Shown here: in pieces, positions 24,227-30,965 of the stretch
How positions within the stretch are numbered: the stretch's first letter is position 1
Layout: every line of letters starts with the position of its first letter
Assembly (NCBI GenBank): GCA_014730345.1
Contig: WJIJ01000042.1
Location: forward strand, 1 to 36,517
DNA: 36,517 bases
From: Candidatus Zixiibacteriota bacterium
GTDB lineage: Bacteria; Zixibacteria; MSB-5A5; UM-FILTER-46-8
Direction: 5' to 3'
Translations under genes and position numbers: made by a program
Notes under the pieces: generated by a model
The model's database searches: none
The model's input: only the letters and a program-made list of their open reading frames with translations
What the model was told of the DNA's origin: nothing

Positions 24227-25122
24227 TAAAAAATCTCCAGGTGGATATATTTCTTCGGGTTCTTCTTGATGTCCAGAATTAGAGAATCGAGATTGGTGAT
24301 GGTATTATCCAGCTTGTCGTATACCTCTCTATCCTGCAACATGGCTCCCACGGTGTTGTCGGGAGAATTAAGTTTTTCGCTGGTAATTTTTAGATTGGAA
24401 GAAATTTCCTCAAGCTGATCGGCGAGAACCAGCGCTTTTACAGTAAGTGAATCTATATTATTTACGCTGTTTTGCAGTTTTGTCTGGTTACTGTCAACAA
24501 TAGCCCGCATCGATGCTGTCGCGTAAGAGAGGTCATTGACGGCCGTTACCAATTCGCCTTCGGTTTTGTCTATAAGATTTTTGGTTCTGCGGGTTACCTG
24601 CAGTAAGTTGTCGATGATTTCAGTGATATTTATCTTCGCTTCTTCGGTTCCTACCGCGCCTTTCAAAACGCGTATCAACTCCCGTATCTCGTCGATACCG
24701 CGGCCCATCATACCCATTACTTCGGGAATACCGGTGTCATAATATCCCTTTGCCGGTTTGGATAGGTCAAGTAACGTGTCTGATTTTCCGGGTTTAACCT
24801 GGATGAAGCGTTCACCCATCAAACCGATATTCATTATAACAAATTCAGCATCTTTGCGGAGTTTGACATCCTGGGTTAGATTGAACTTCACATAAACTCC
24901 CTCTTTTTGAAGTTCTATTTGCTCTACCTCACCTTTATCAACGCCCAATACTGAAACCGGATCCCCGATATCCAGAGAACCAACTTCCGGAAATACAACC
25001 GAATATTTGTATCTTTCCACGTTAAAGCGATACTCTTTTATCCAAAGGATGCCATATCCGAGCAATATTATGGCAATAAAAATGACCAATCCAACTTGTA
25101 ATTCGATGCTTTTACTGCGCAT
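24226..25122 (-). CDS. MlaD/MCE-family lipid-transport substrate-binding protein
   Basis: A 298-residue membrane-anchored periplasmic protein. One TM segment lies at about 8-27 ('VGLVIFIAIILLGYGILW'), followed by the MCE domain (about 37-115) with 'FPEVGSLDIGDPVSVLGVDKG' in parts and 'GLMGERFIQVKPG', then a long helical region (about 140-298). MCE proteins form hexameric rings that pass phospholipids between inner and outer membranes, normally with an ABC transporter (MlaE/MlaF); neither is in the window. It follows the EIIB gene by 19 bases and is coupled to GH57 by a one-base overlap, so it shares this operon although its partners are elsewhere. Confidence 0.93.
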   Translation of the reverse strand: MRSKSIELQVGLVIFIAIILLGYGILWIKEYRFNVERYKYSVVFPEVGSLDIGDPVSVLGVDKGEVEQIELQKEGVYVKFNLTQDVKLRKDAEFVIMNIGLMGERFIQVKPGKSDTLLDLSKPAKGYYDTGIPEVMGMMGRGIDEIRELIRVLKGAVGTEEAKINITEIIDNLLQVTRRTKNLIDKTEGELVTAVNDLSYATASMRAIVDSNQTKLQNSVNNIDSLTVKALVLADQLEEISSNLKITSEKLNSPDNTVGAMLQDREVYDKLDNTITNLDSLILDIKKNPKKYIHLEIF

Positions 25123-25141
25123 TATATGATTCGCCCAATCC

Positions 25142-25618
25142 TTACTTGTTTATTAATCCCAAAAAGTCTATCCTGTCGGTCAGGGGAACGTCCTGACAAT
25201 AAATATCGGTTTCTCCAGCCGCCATATTAGATAAACATTCTTTCTCTTCAGTATTCAGATGTATATACGGCAGATATTCACGTCTGTTTTCTCCTGAATA
25301 TAACCCGCCGAGATTCAAGGTACCGATCTTGCCTCCCTCTTCGATATAGTCGCAGGCATCCCCGATGGAAGAGAAAAGAACCAACGTAACGCCCTTTTGA
25401 GTATTCTCTCCAACGCGGATAGCGGCGTCGGCCGGCGAAAGAATTTCTCCCTCTAATTCCTCCGGAATCGCCTCAAGATATAAACGTTTTGAAGCCTCGT
25501 CTCCCGAGTACTTCTCGGATACTCCTATTATCCTGGATGCGTTTAAATATGGAAGCCACCCATGGATAATTTGGGCGTGTATAAATTTCTCATCCAATCT
25601 GAAAAACAGGTTTTTCAT
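25142..25618 (-). CDS. PTS mannose-family EIIB component, orphan
   Basis: A 158-residue EIIB of the mannose/fructose/sorbose class. The phosphorylated histidine sits near the N-terminus in 'FFRLDEKFIHAQIIHGW', equivalent to canonical 'RIDDRLIHGQV..W' with H preserved. Later 'GTLNLGGLYSGENRREYLPYIHL' (in parts 'LNLGGLYS' and 'YIHLNTEE') matches the family's 'NiGgm...r....v.l..ee' region. I choose the ATG at 25618 because it gives the usual five residues before the active-site motif and avoids overlap with the EIIA gene; GGAG is close upstream. A TTG at 25651 would add 11 residues. No EIIC or EIID follows; the next gene is mlaD. It probably relays phosphate or signals PTS state rather than moving sugar. 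Confidence 0.9.
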   Translation of the reverse strand: MKNLFFRLDEKFIHAQIIHGWLPYLNASRIIGVSEKYSGDEASKRLYLEAIPEELEGEILSPADAAIRVGENTQKGVTLVLFSSIGDACDYIEEGGKIGTLNLGGLYSGENRREYLPYIHLNTEEKECLSNMAAGETDIYCQDVPLTDRIDFLGLINK

Positions 25619-25637
25619 TAACTCCGTCTTGTTGAGT

Positions 25638-26042
25638 CTAATGACCCTCAATTCCTTTCTTACCGGCCAGTTTTATTTCTTGTTCAAGATCGTCTGCTTC
25701 AAACCTGCCTCTTTTCGTGAAAAAGGATAAAAGCATAGGGAGATTAACGCCGGTTATGATACGAATATTTTTATTTTTCATACCCAACAGCTTTGCCGCT
25801 TTCCAGCAACTCGAACCGAATAGATCAATGAATATAAAAACCGCCGGCCGGTCTTTATATCGCGAGTATGCTTCCTCCAATCTCGATTCAATGTCTTCCG
25901 GCCCTACTCCGCGGTTGCTAACCGTAATGAAATAAGGACACTCTCCAATCATCCCCTCGATAGCGTCACGAAGCGAATCCCCGAGGTCTCCGTGCGCGAA
26001 AATTATGGCCGGGTAAACCTCTTTATTCGGTGTCTGATTCAA
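25638..26042 (-). CDS. PTS mannose-family EIIA component
   Basis: A 134-residue EIIA-Man-type protein. The active-site histidine is H17 in 'IIFAHGDLGDSL', aligned with H10 in 'GTHGWAA' of E. coli ManX. Also aligned are 'FIDLFGSSCWKAA' (ManX 'LVDTWGGSPFNAA') and 'TGVNLPML' (ManX 'AGVNIPML'), and a final 'GKKGIEGH'. The usual Gly-Ser-Pro is changed to Ser-Ser-Cys. It would accept phosphate from HPr. The start codon is TTG, and the gene overlaps the 3' end of hprK by 20 bases, indicating translational coupling. EI and HPr themselves are not in the window. Confidence 0.9.
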   Translation of the reverse strand: MNQTPNKEVYPAIIFAHGDLGDSLRDAIEGMIGECPYFITVSNRGVGPEDIESRLEEAYSRYKDRPAVFIFIDLFGSSCWKAAKLLGMKNKNIRIITGVNLPMLLSFFTKRGRFEADDLEQEIKLAGKKGIEGH

Positions 26043-27006
26043 GGTAGCTTAATGTCCTGTCTTTTCTTTTTAAATCTTCACTCAAACGTTTGGAAAACTC
26101 CAGCGCCGGATTATGACCGTAAACTTTTAGCATATGATTCATAGCTATAACTTCGGATATAACCGTGATATTTTTGCCGGGCGAAACCGGTATAGTTATC
26201 TGGGGAAGTTCGATGCCCAAAATTGTCGCGAACTGTTCATCTATACCCAACCGGTCATACTCGAATTCCGTATCCCATATTTCCAGCCTGACCAGGACCT
26301 CGATACGCTTCTGAAGCCTTATCGCCCTAATTCCAAACAGTTTTTCAATATCGATTATTCCTATTCCTCGAACTTCCATGTGATGGCCTGTAACCTCTAT
26401 TCCCGCGCCTATGATAACCTCCGGGGCTTTACGGGTTATTAACACAACATCATCGGCAACAAGCCTGTGTCCGCGTTCAACTAAATCGAGCGCGCATTCC
26501 GATTTACCCACGCCCGACTTGCCCATGTACAACAACCCAACGCCGTATACATCCACGAGGGTGCCATGCACCGTTATTCTTGGAGCGAAGATACTATCCA
26601 GGTATGCTGAATACCGGTAAGTAAAACCTGGCGTAGACAGCCTTGTTCCCAGTACGGGTGTGTTGCTTTCTTCGGCGGTTATCAGCAATTCTTCCGGCGG
26701 AGGATTGCCCTTGGTAATAAACACTACCGGTACATTCAGGGAAAACAGGAGCCTGAGGACCTCCATTCGTCTTTTTGATTCGAGATTTAAAAGGTAAGTG
26801 AGTTCAGTTTCACCCAAAATTTGGGAGCGTTTGTGGGCAAAGCGCTCGGTGAAACCGGCAAGCGCGAGTCCCGGCCGGTGAACCTGGTTATTTTCGATCC
26901 TGTTTTTTAATCCTGAGCCCGAAGTGAAGAGCGTCAGTTCGAATAAATCCTGACGATCCTTATAGAAGTCTTCGACCGTTATACTATCTTTGGTTCTGGA
27001 CTGCAT
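26023..27006 (-). CDS. hprK: HPr kinase/phosphorylase
   Basis: A 327-residue bifunctional enzyme that phosphorylates HPr on serine with ATP and reverses this with phosphate, linking PTS activity to energy state. The N-terminal domain spans about 1-135; the catalytic domain has H147 in 'TVHG', the P-loop 'GKSGVGKS' at 162-169, 'VADDVV' at 183-188 and the HprK signature 'EVRGIGIIDIEKLFG' (about 210-230). Length fits the family. It lies between hpf and EIIA-Man, as in several Gram-negative lineages where hprK clusters with rpoN and PTS genes and serves regulation. Confidence 0.96.
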   Translation of the reverse strand: MQSRTKDSITVEDFYKDRQDLFELTLFTSGSGLKNRIENNQVHRPGLALAGFTERFAHKRSQILGETELTYLLNLESKRRMEVLRLLFSLNVPVVFITKGNPPPEELLITAEESNTPVLGTRLSTPGFTYRYSAYLDSIFAPRITVHGTLVDVYGVGLLYMGKSGVGKSECALDLVERGHRLVADDVVLITRKAPEVIIGAGIEVTGHHMEVRGIGIIDIEKLFGIRAIRLQKRIEVLVRLEIWDTEFEYDRLGIDEQFATILGIELPQITIPVSPGKNITVISEVIAMNHMLKVYGHNPALEFSKRLSEDLKRKDRTLSYLESDTE

Positions 27007-27024
27007 TCCCTTGCCGCTTAGCTC

Positions 27025-27363
27025 CTATTCATTCTTCCAGTTTTCGGCGGATTTAATGGTTTGGCCGTCACGCGGTTTTTTATCGGAAACTTTAGCTTTG
27101 TGTTTTTTCAAACGGGATTCCATCTTGCTTACTGTTTTTTCCACCACGTTATACATATCAAAGTCATTGGCGTTGGTGTTCAGGACCGCCCCGTTTAATT
27201 TAAGTGAAAGCTCGGCGCTAACCCTTGATTTTTCAAGGGTCAGTACAAGGTTACCATCAAGTATATTGTTGAAATATTTATTGAGTTTCGAAAATTCTTT
27301 GTCAGCGAACCGTTTTAAATCATCTGAAAGGTCGAAATGCCGCGCGGTAATTTTTAATTGCAT
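27025..27363 (-). CDS. hpf: Ribosome hibernation-promoting factor, short form
   Basis: A 112-residue HPF/RaiA (YfiA) domain protein: 'MQLKITARHFDLSDDLKRF' at the N-terminus, then 'KLNKYFNNI' and the DMY-containing 'DFDMYNVVEKTVSKMESRL' helix, followed by a short Lys-rich tail. The C-terminal dimerization domain of long HPF is absent. It binds the 30S decoding region and stores ribosomes in stationary phase. I start at 27363, where AAGGTGG lies five bases upstream; an upstream in-frame ATG would add 25 residues unlike the family. Its place directly downstream of rpoN is widespread in Gram-negatives. Confidence 0.94.
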   Translation of the reverse strand: MQLKITARHFDLSDDLKRFADKEFSKLNKYFNNILDGNLVLTLEKSRVSAELSLKLNGAVLNTNANDFDMYNVVEKTVSKMESRLKKHKAKVSDKKPRDGQTIKSAENWKNE

Positions 27364-27570
27364 AATTCCACCTTTTGGCTTTTGAGTTTCGTTAAGTTCA
27401 TCTATGACAAAAGGCGTATAGAGAGCCCTGCACTTCACACCTCATCAATTCTCCAAACGCCCGCTAATTAAGGTAACTAATTTTCGGTCCATCAACGCCT
27501 AAGCTAATGCTTTCTATTTTGTTTGTCAACCAAAATAGTAACCATACCAAATGGATATTATATTATATTT

Positions 27571-27596
27571 AAAAACAAGGGATTTCCGAAAAGCCC
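27571..27596 (-). terminator. Possible terminator of rpoN
   Basis: On the minus strand GGGCTTT, loop TCGG, AAATCCC (27596-27579) with one C-T mismatch, then TTGTTTTT. It lies about 20 bases past the rpoN stop. The stem is short, so partial read-through into hpf is likely. A TTGACA at 27529-27524 may give hpf its own promoter, but the -10 (TAGCTT at 17 bases) is poor. Confidence 0.45.
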
Positions 27597-27615
27597 GCAT
27601 TTCCTGTCCTTTCCA

Positions 27616-29097
27616 TTAATCGTTGCGGGCTAATTCTTCTTCTTTATTATTACCGCCCTTTTTCGCCGATGTCCTTTTACGGAACCTTGCCGGCATTATT
27701 TTCAGCTCCTCCCGGTATTTGCTGACCGTCCTGCGAGCTATATTAATTCCATCCTTCTCCAACAATTCCTTTATCTTTTGATCCGGTAGAGGTTTGGATG
27801 GGTCTTCTTCATTGATTATCTCTTCGATTTTTGATTTGACCGTGCGCTTGGTTAATTCTTCGCCATCATCCTTGGACACACCTGAATTGAAGAAATATTT
27901 AATCTCAAAGACTCCCATGGGGGTTTGAACATATTTGTCGTTGGCAACCCGGGAAATCGTGGCCACATTCATACTCACTTCATCGGCGATTTCTTCCATT
28001 CTTAGCGGTTTTAAATGCGATTCCCCATGCATAAAGAATTCCTTCTGGTTCTCCACGATGGCATTCATCACTTTTAACATCGTTGAACGACGCTGATTTA
28101 TGGAATTTATAAGCCAGCGCGCCTGGTCAAGTTTTTCTTTGATATATTTCTTGGTCTCTCCCGCGTCCTTTTTATCCTTCTTTAACATCTCCCTGTAGGC
28201 CGTACTCACCTGAAGGCGCGGAATATTTCTATCATTATTATAAATTATAAAATCATCGTCGATTCGATCAACTATCAAATCCGGAATTACCGGCGCCGCC
28301 GGTTTCGAAAAACGCCCTAATGCAGGCTTGGGAACCAGCTGGCGGATATCCTCGAATGCCTTCTCGATCCGCTCCTGGGGTACTTTCAGGTATCGGGCAA
28401 GCTGGCTGTGGCTGAGTTTATCCAGGCGGTCAAAGTAGTGTACCACAATCAGATAGGGAAGGGTGCCAATCATCTCGTTATTGTTGAGCTGGATCAATAG
28501 GGCTTCCCGAAGATTTCTCGCCCCCACTCCCGCCGGATCAAATCCCTGAATGGCGCTGAGAACTTCCCATACCTGCCTTTCGCTAACCGAAAGCGCTTCA
28601 GCGATTTCGGAGACATCCATAGTCAAAAAACCGCTTTCGTCGATATTGCCGATAATAAATTCACCAATTAAATGTTCGGTGTTTTCCAAACGGGTAAAGT
28701 TAAGCTGTTCAAGCAGGTGCTGGTATATATTCTTTTCAAAAACCGCGGTACGGCCCATGTTGTCTTCATCAGCTTTTTCGAAAGAACCGCTCCGATAATT
28801 CTGAGTGTAATCCATTTCATCTTCGAAGTATGATTCCCAATCTATCTCATCAAGCTTGGAACTTTCCGAATCTACCGGCTCATCCTTTTGCGGTTCATCG
28901 TCTTGCAAGGATTCTTCATGTTCCAGGTCCGTTTCCTCGAGTTGGGCTTTTTCCTCGAGCATGGGATTAATCGCCAGCTCATGACGTATCATCTGCTCAA
29001 GTTTTAGAATTGGCACCTGGAGCATTTTCAGCGATTGAATAAGCTGAGGAGCCAGTATTTGCTGTTGTTTTAATGCGGGTCTTTGAACTAATTTCAT
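27616..29097 (-). CDS. rpoN: RNA polymerase sigma-54 factor
   Basis: A 493-residue sigma-54. Region I is the Gln/Leu-rich N-terminus ('LKQQQILAPQLIQSLKMLQ') that contacts enhancer-binding activators. Region II is acidic (about 50-100). The core-binding and DNA-binding region III includes 'FDPAGVGARNLREALLIQL' and 'MEEIADEVSMNVATISRVAN', and the RpoN box that reads the -24 element is 'ARRTVSKYRE' at 454-463. A 30-residue basic tail follows, ending 'EEELARND'. It directs transcription from -24/-12 promoters. First gene of a minus-strand run; AGGGGG precedes the ATG. Confidence 0.97.
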   Translation of the reverse strand: MKLVQRPALKQQQILAPQLIQSLKMLQVPILKLEQMIRHELAINPMLEEKAQLEETDLEHEESLQDDEPQKDEPVDSESSKLDEIDWESYFEDEMDYTQNYRSGSFEKADEDNMGRTAVFEKNIYQHLLEQLNFTRLENTEHLIGEFIIGNIDESGFLTMDVSEIAEALSVSERQVWEVLSAIQGFDPAGVGARNLREALLIQLNNNEMIGTLPYLIVVHYFDRLDKLSHSQLARYLKVPQERIEKAFEDIRQLVPKPALGRFSKPAAPVIPDLIVDRIDDDFIIYNNDRNIPRLQVSTAYREMLKKDKKDAGETKKYIKEKLDQARWLINSINQRRSTMLKVMNAIVENQKEFFMHGESHLKPLRMEEIADEVSMNVATISRVANDKYVQTPMGVFEIKYFFNSGVSKDDGEELTKRTVKSKIEEIINEEDPSKPLPDQKIKELLEKDGINIARRTVSKYREELKIMPARFRKRTSAKKGGNNKEEELARND

Positions 29098-29468
29098 CTT
29101 AGCCCCCTTAAGTTGTTGCTATAAGTCCTTAAAGTAGTATCGGAATAGTAGCAGGGGGGGTAAATTCCGTTGAATTGGGATAATGAAATTGTATAATCCG
29201 TGACCATAAAAATTCCGGTTCTTTGAGTTGTCGCATCCTTGAGACTCGAGGATAAATGTAGCATATATAAAAAAAATGTCAACAAAAATACGACTCCTCA
29301 TAAAACTCTAACAACGCTCTTTTGGATAATATATGCCGATTCTGCCGGGATGTTCGTTAAACATTGAATGCAATGATATACGGATTTGACAAATCAGGAA
29401 CATGTATTATCTTATATTGTTACGGTTATAGGAGGAATTGTTGTGCTAATTAAATGGAAGGAATTATC
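29098..29468. other. Divergent intergenic region between rpoN and a T9SS-type protein
   Basis: A 371-bp A/T-rich region with no gene recognised. It holds a minus-strand promoter for rpoN (29255-29282) and a plus-strand TTGACA at 29386-29391 whose best -10 (TATCTT at 16 bases, 29408-29413) is moderate. A plus-strand TTGAAT-16-TATAAT also occurs at 29170-29197. AGGAGG at 29430-29435 precedes only very short frames. Confidence 0.6.
29255..29282 (-). promoter_or_regulatory. Putative sigma-70 promoter of rpoN
   Basis: On the minus strand TTGACA at 29282-29277, a 16-base T-rich spacer and TACATT at 29260-29255. The leader to the rpoN ATG would be about 150 bases. Confidence 0.5.
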
Positions 29469-30950
29469 ATGGGACGTCCACTACTGTTAGCCCTAATAAT
29501 ATCTATTATCACCTTTACTGTCGCATTTGGGGAGGATCTATATATCCAGCAGGTTGATTCGATACCGCTGGGAATTACACGGGTAGAGTTGGCTGACTTG
29601 AATGATGACGGGGTAGACGAAATAGTATTCCAGGGGAATAACATTTACTATGTAGGAACGCACCGGGTTTTCATCTATGATATTGTTCAGGGCAGTCTGA
29701 TATTTGAGAGCGAACCATTGGGTGGAGAACTCTATGATATTTATATTTCAGATATCAACCGGGATGGTTTTAATGACATCTTGTACTCGTATTATGAATC
29801 GTCGGTTTTAACCTCATATCTTAAAGCAATTACCGGTCCTGATTATAACAACTTTGAGGATGTCTTCATAGATACTAATACAACTTCGGCGGCGTATGAT
29901 ATACGGCAAGTGGGCAATTACGGCGGCAACGAGAATCCGTTGTACTTTAGATATGGGCGTCAAAAAATATATATCCTCGGAGATGACTTCGAGGTAGAAT
30001 CAATTTTCCAAGCCGATTCGGGTATATTCGGTTATGATATTGTTGATTACGAAGATCAATATATGCTGACAAATTACACTTATGGACTCCATATTAGACC
30101 ATTTCCATATCTAGAAATCCACAGGATTGATATGTATATATATAATGATGAATTCGAGTTGATTCATGAGCAGGAAATTTTTGGCATAAGCGGGCAGAAT
30201 AATTTTGTGGTCAGTTATGGTGGATTTAAGTTACTTAATGATTCCTCAAATCAACCAATTGCAAGGATAGTCGGCTATGGATTTCATGGTCCCTATGGAT
30301 CTACTTTTCTTTGGCAAGAGATGATTCCGATTGAAGGTGGAGAACCAATTTTACTGCATCATGATGTAATGGGAGGTTTTGTCCATGATATTCCTTATCG
30401 CGCTTTTTATGTGAACTATAGTGAAGAAGATGATGATAAATTTATTACATGGCGCCGTAATGAGAGTTTTGGGTCAAACTCAAGTTTTTTATTGAGGGAT
30501 ATACAAACCGGGGATTCGCTGGGAATTAGCGACACAATTGGAATCTGGGGTAACGCAACCTTCGGTGATTGGGACAATGAACCCGGGAAGGAATTATTCT
30601 TCATAAAGGACAATTATATCAATGTATACAAAATTAGCGACACGCCGACCGGTATCGATGAAGCAACTCCGCCAGTACCCAAATCGGTTGTATTTTCCAA
30701 CTTCCCGAATCCTTTTAACTCATCAACGAATTTCGATATTAGCCTGGATCCGGAACTCATTGATAAGGATGCCCGACTATCAATTTTTAACATATACGGG
30801 GAAAAGGTGGCGACTTTGATTGATGGACGCATCTCATCCGGTTCGAAGGCCGTCCGGTGGTCACCGTCGGACTTGGCTACGGGCATTTATTTCGCGAGAC
30901 TGGAAGTGGGAGACGAAGTTGTAACCCGGAAATTGGTCTACCTGAAATAG
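29469..30950 (+). CDS. Secreted protein with degenerate VCBS repeats and T9SS-type sorting domain
   Basis: A 493-residue exported protein. From the ATG at 29469 ('MGRPLLLALIISIITFTVAFGE') there is a clear signal peptide, and AAGGA lies seven bases before; an ATG 15 bases upstream only adds five residues. Two clear acidic repeat loops, 'DLNDDGVDEIVFQ' and 'DINRDGFNDILYS', suggest a beta-propeller, as in the gene at 15902, while later repeats are degenerate. The T9SS/FlgD-like domain carries the variant FPNPFN (412-417) and ends 'RKLVYLK', the least typical tail of the six in this window. Function unknown; likely surface or secreted. The next gene starts 15 bases on, so they form an operon. Confidence 0.85.
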   Translation: MGRPLLLALIISIITFTVAFGEDLYIQQVDSIPLGITRVELADLNDDGVDEIVFQGNNIYYVGTHRVFIYDIVQGSLIFESEPLGGELYDIYISDINRDGFNDILYSYYESSVLTSYLKAITGPDYNNFEDVFIDTNTTSAAYDIRQVGNYGGNENPLYFRYGRQKIYILGDDFEVESIFQADSGIFGYDIVDYEDQYMLTNYTYGLHIRPFPYLEIHRIDMYIYNDEFELIHEQEIFGISGQNNFVVSYGGFKLLNDSSNQPIARIVGYGFHGPYGSTFLWQEMIPIEGGEPILLHHDVMGGFVHDIPYRAFYVNYSEEDDDKFITWRRNESFGSNSSFLLRDIQTGDSLGISDTIGIWGNATFGDWDNEPGKELFFIKDNYINVYKISDTPTGIDEATPPVPKSVVFSNFPNPFNSSTNFDISLDPELIDKDARLSIFNIYGEKVATLIDGRISSGSKAVRWSPSDLATGIYFARLEVGDEVVTRKLVYLK

Positions 30951-30965
30951 TAAGGAGCGTGCGAT

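Noticed and set aside
29170-29197. TTGAAT-16-TATAAT on the plus strand between rpoN and the secreted protein
   Set aside because: It would give a leader of about 265 bases while a perfect TTGACA lies nearer the gene; the A/T-rich context makes chance matches likely.
29430-29490. AGGAGG followed by a GTG-started 15-codon frame before the gene at 29469, considered as a leader peptide
   Set aside because: Very short, with no residue pattern or attenuator hairpin; the AGGAGG may simply lie upstream of the real start.
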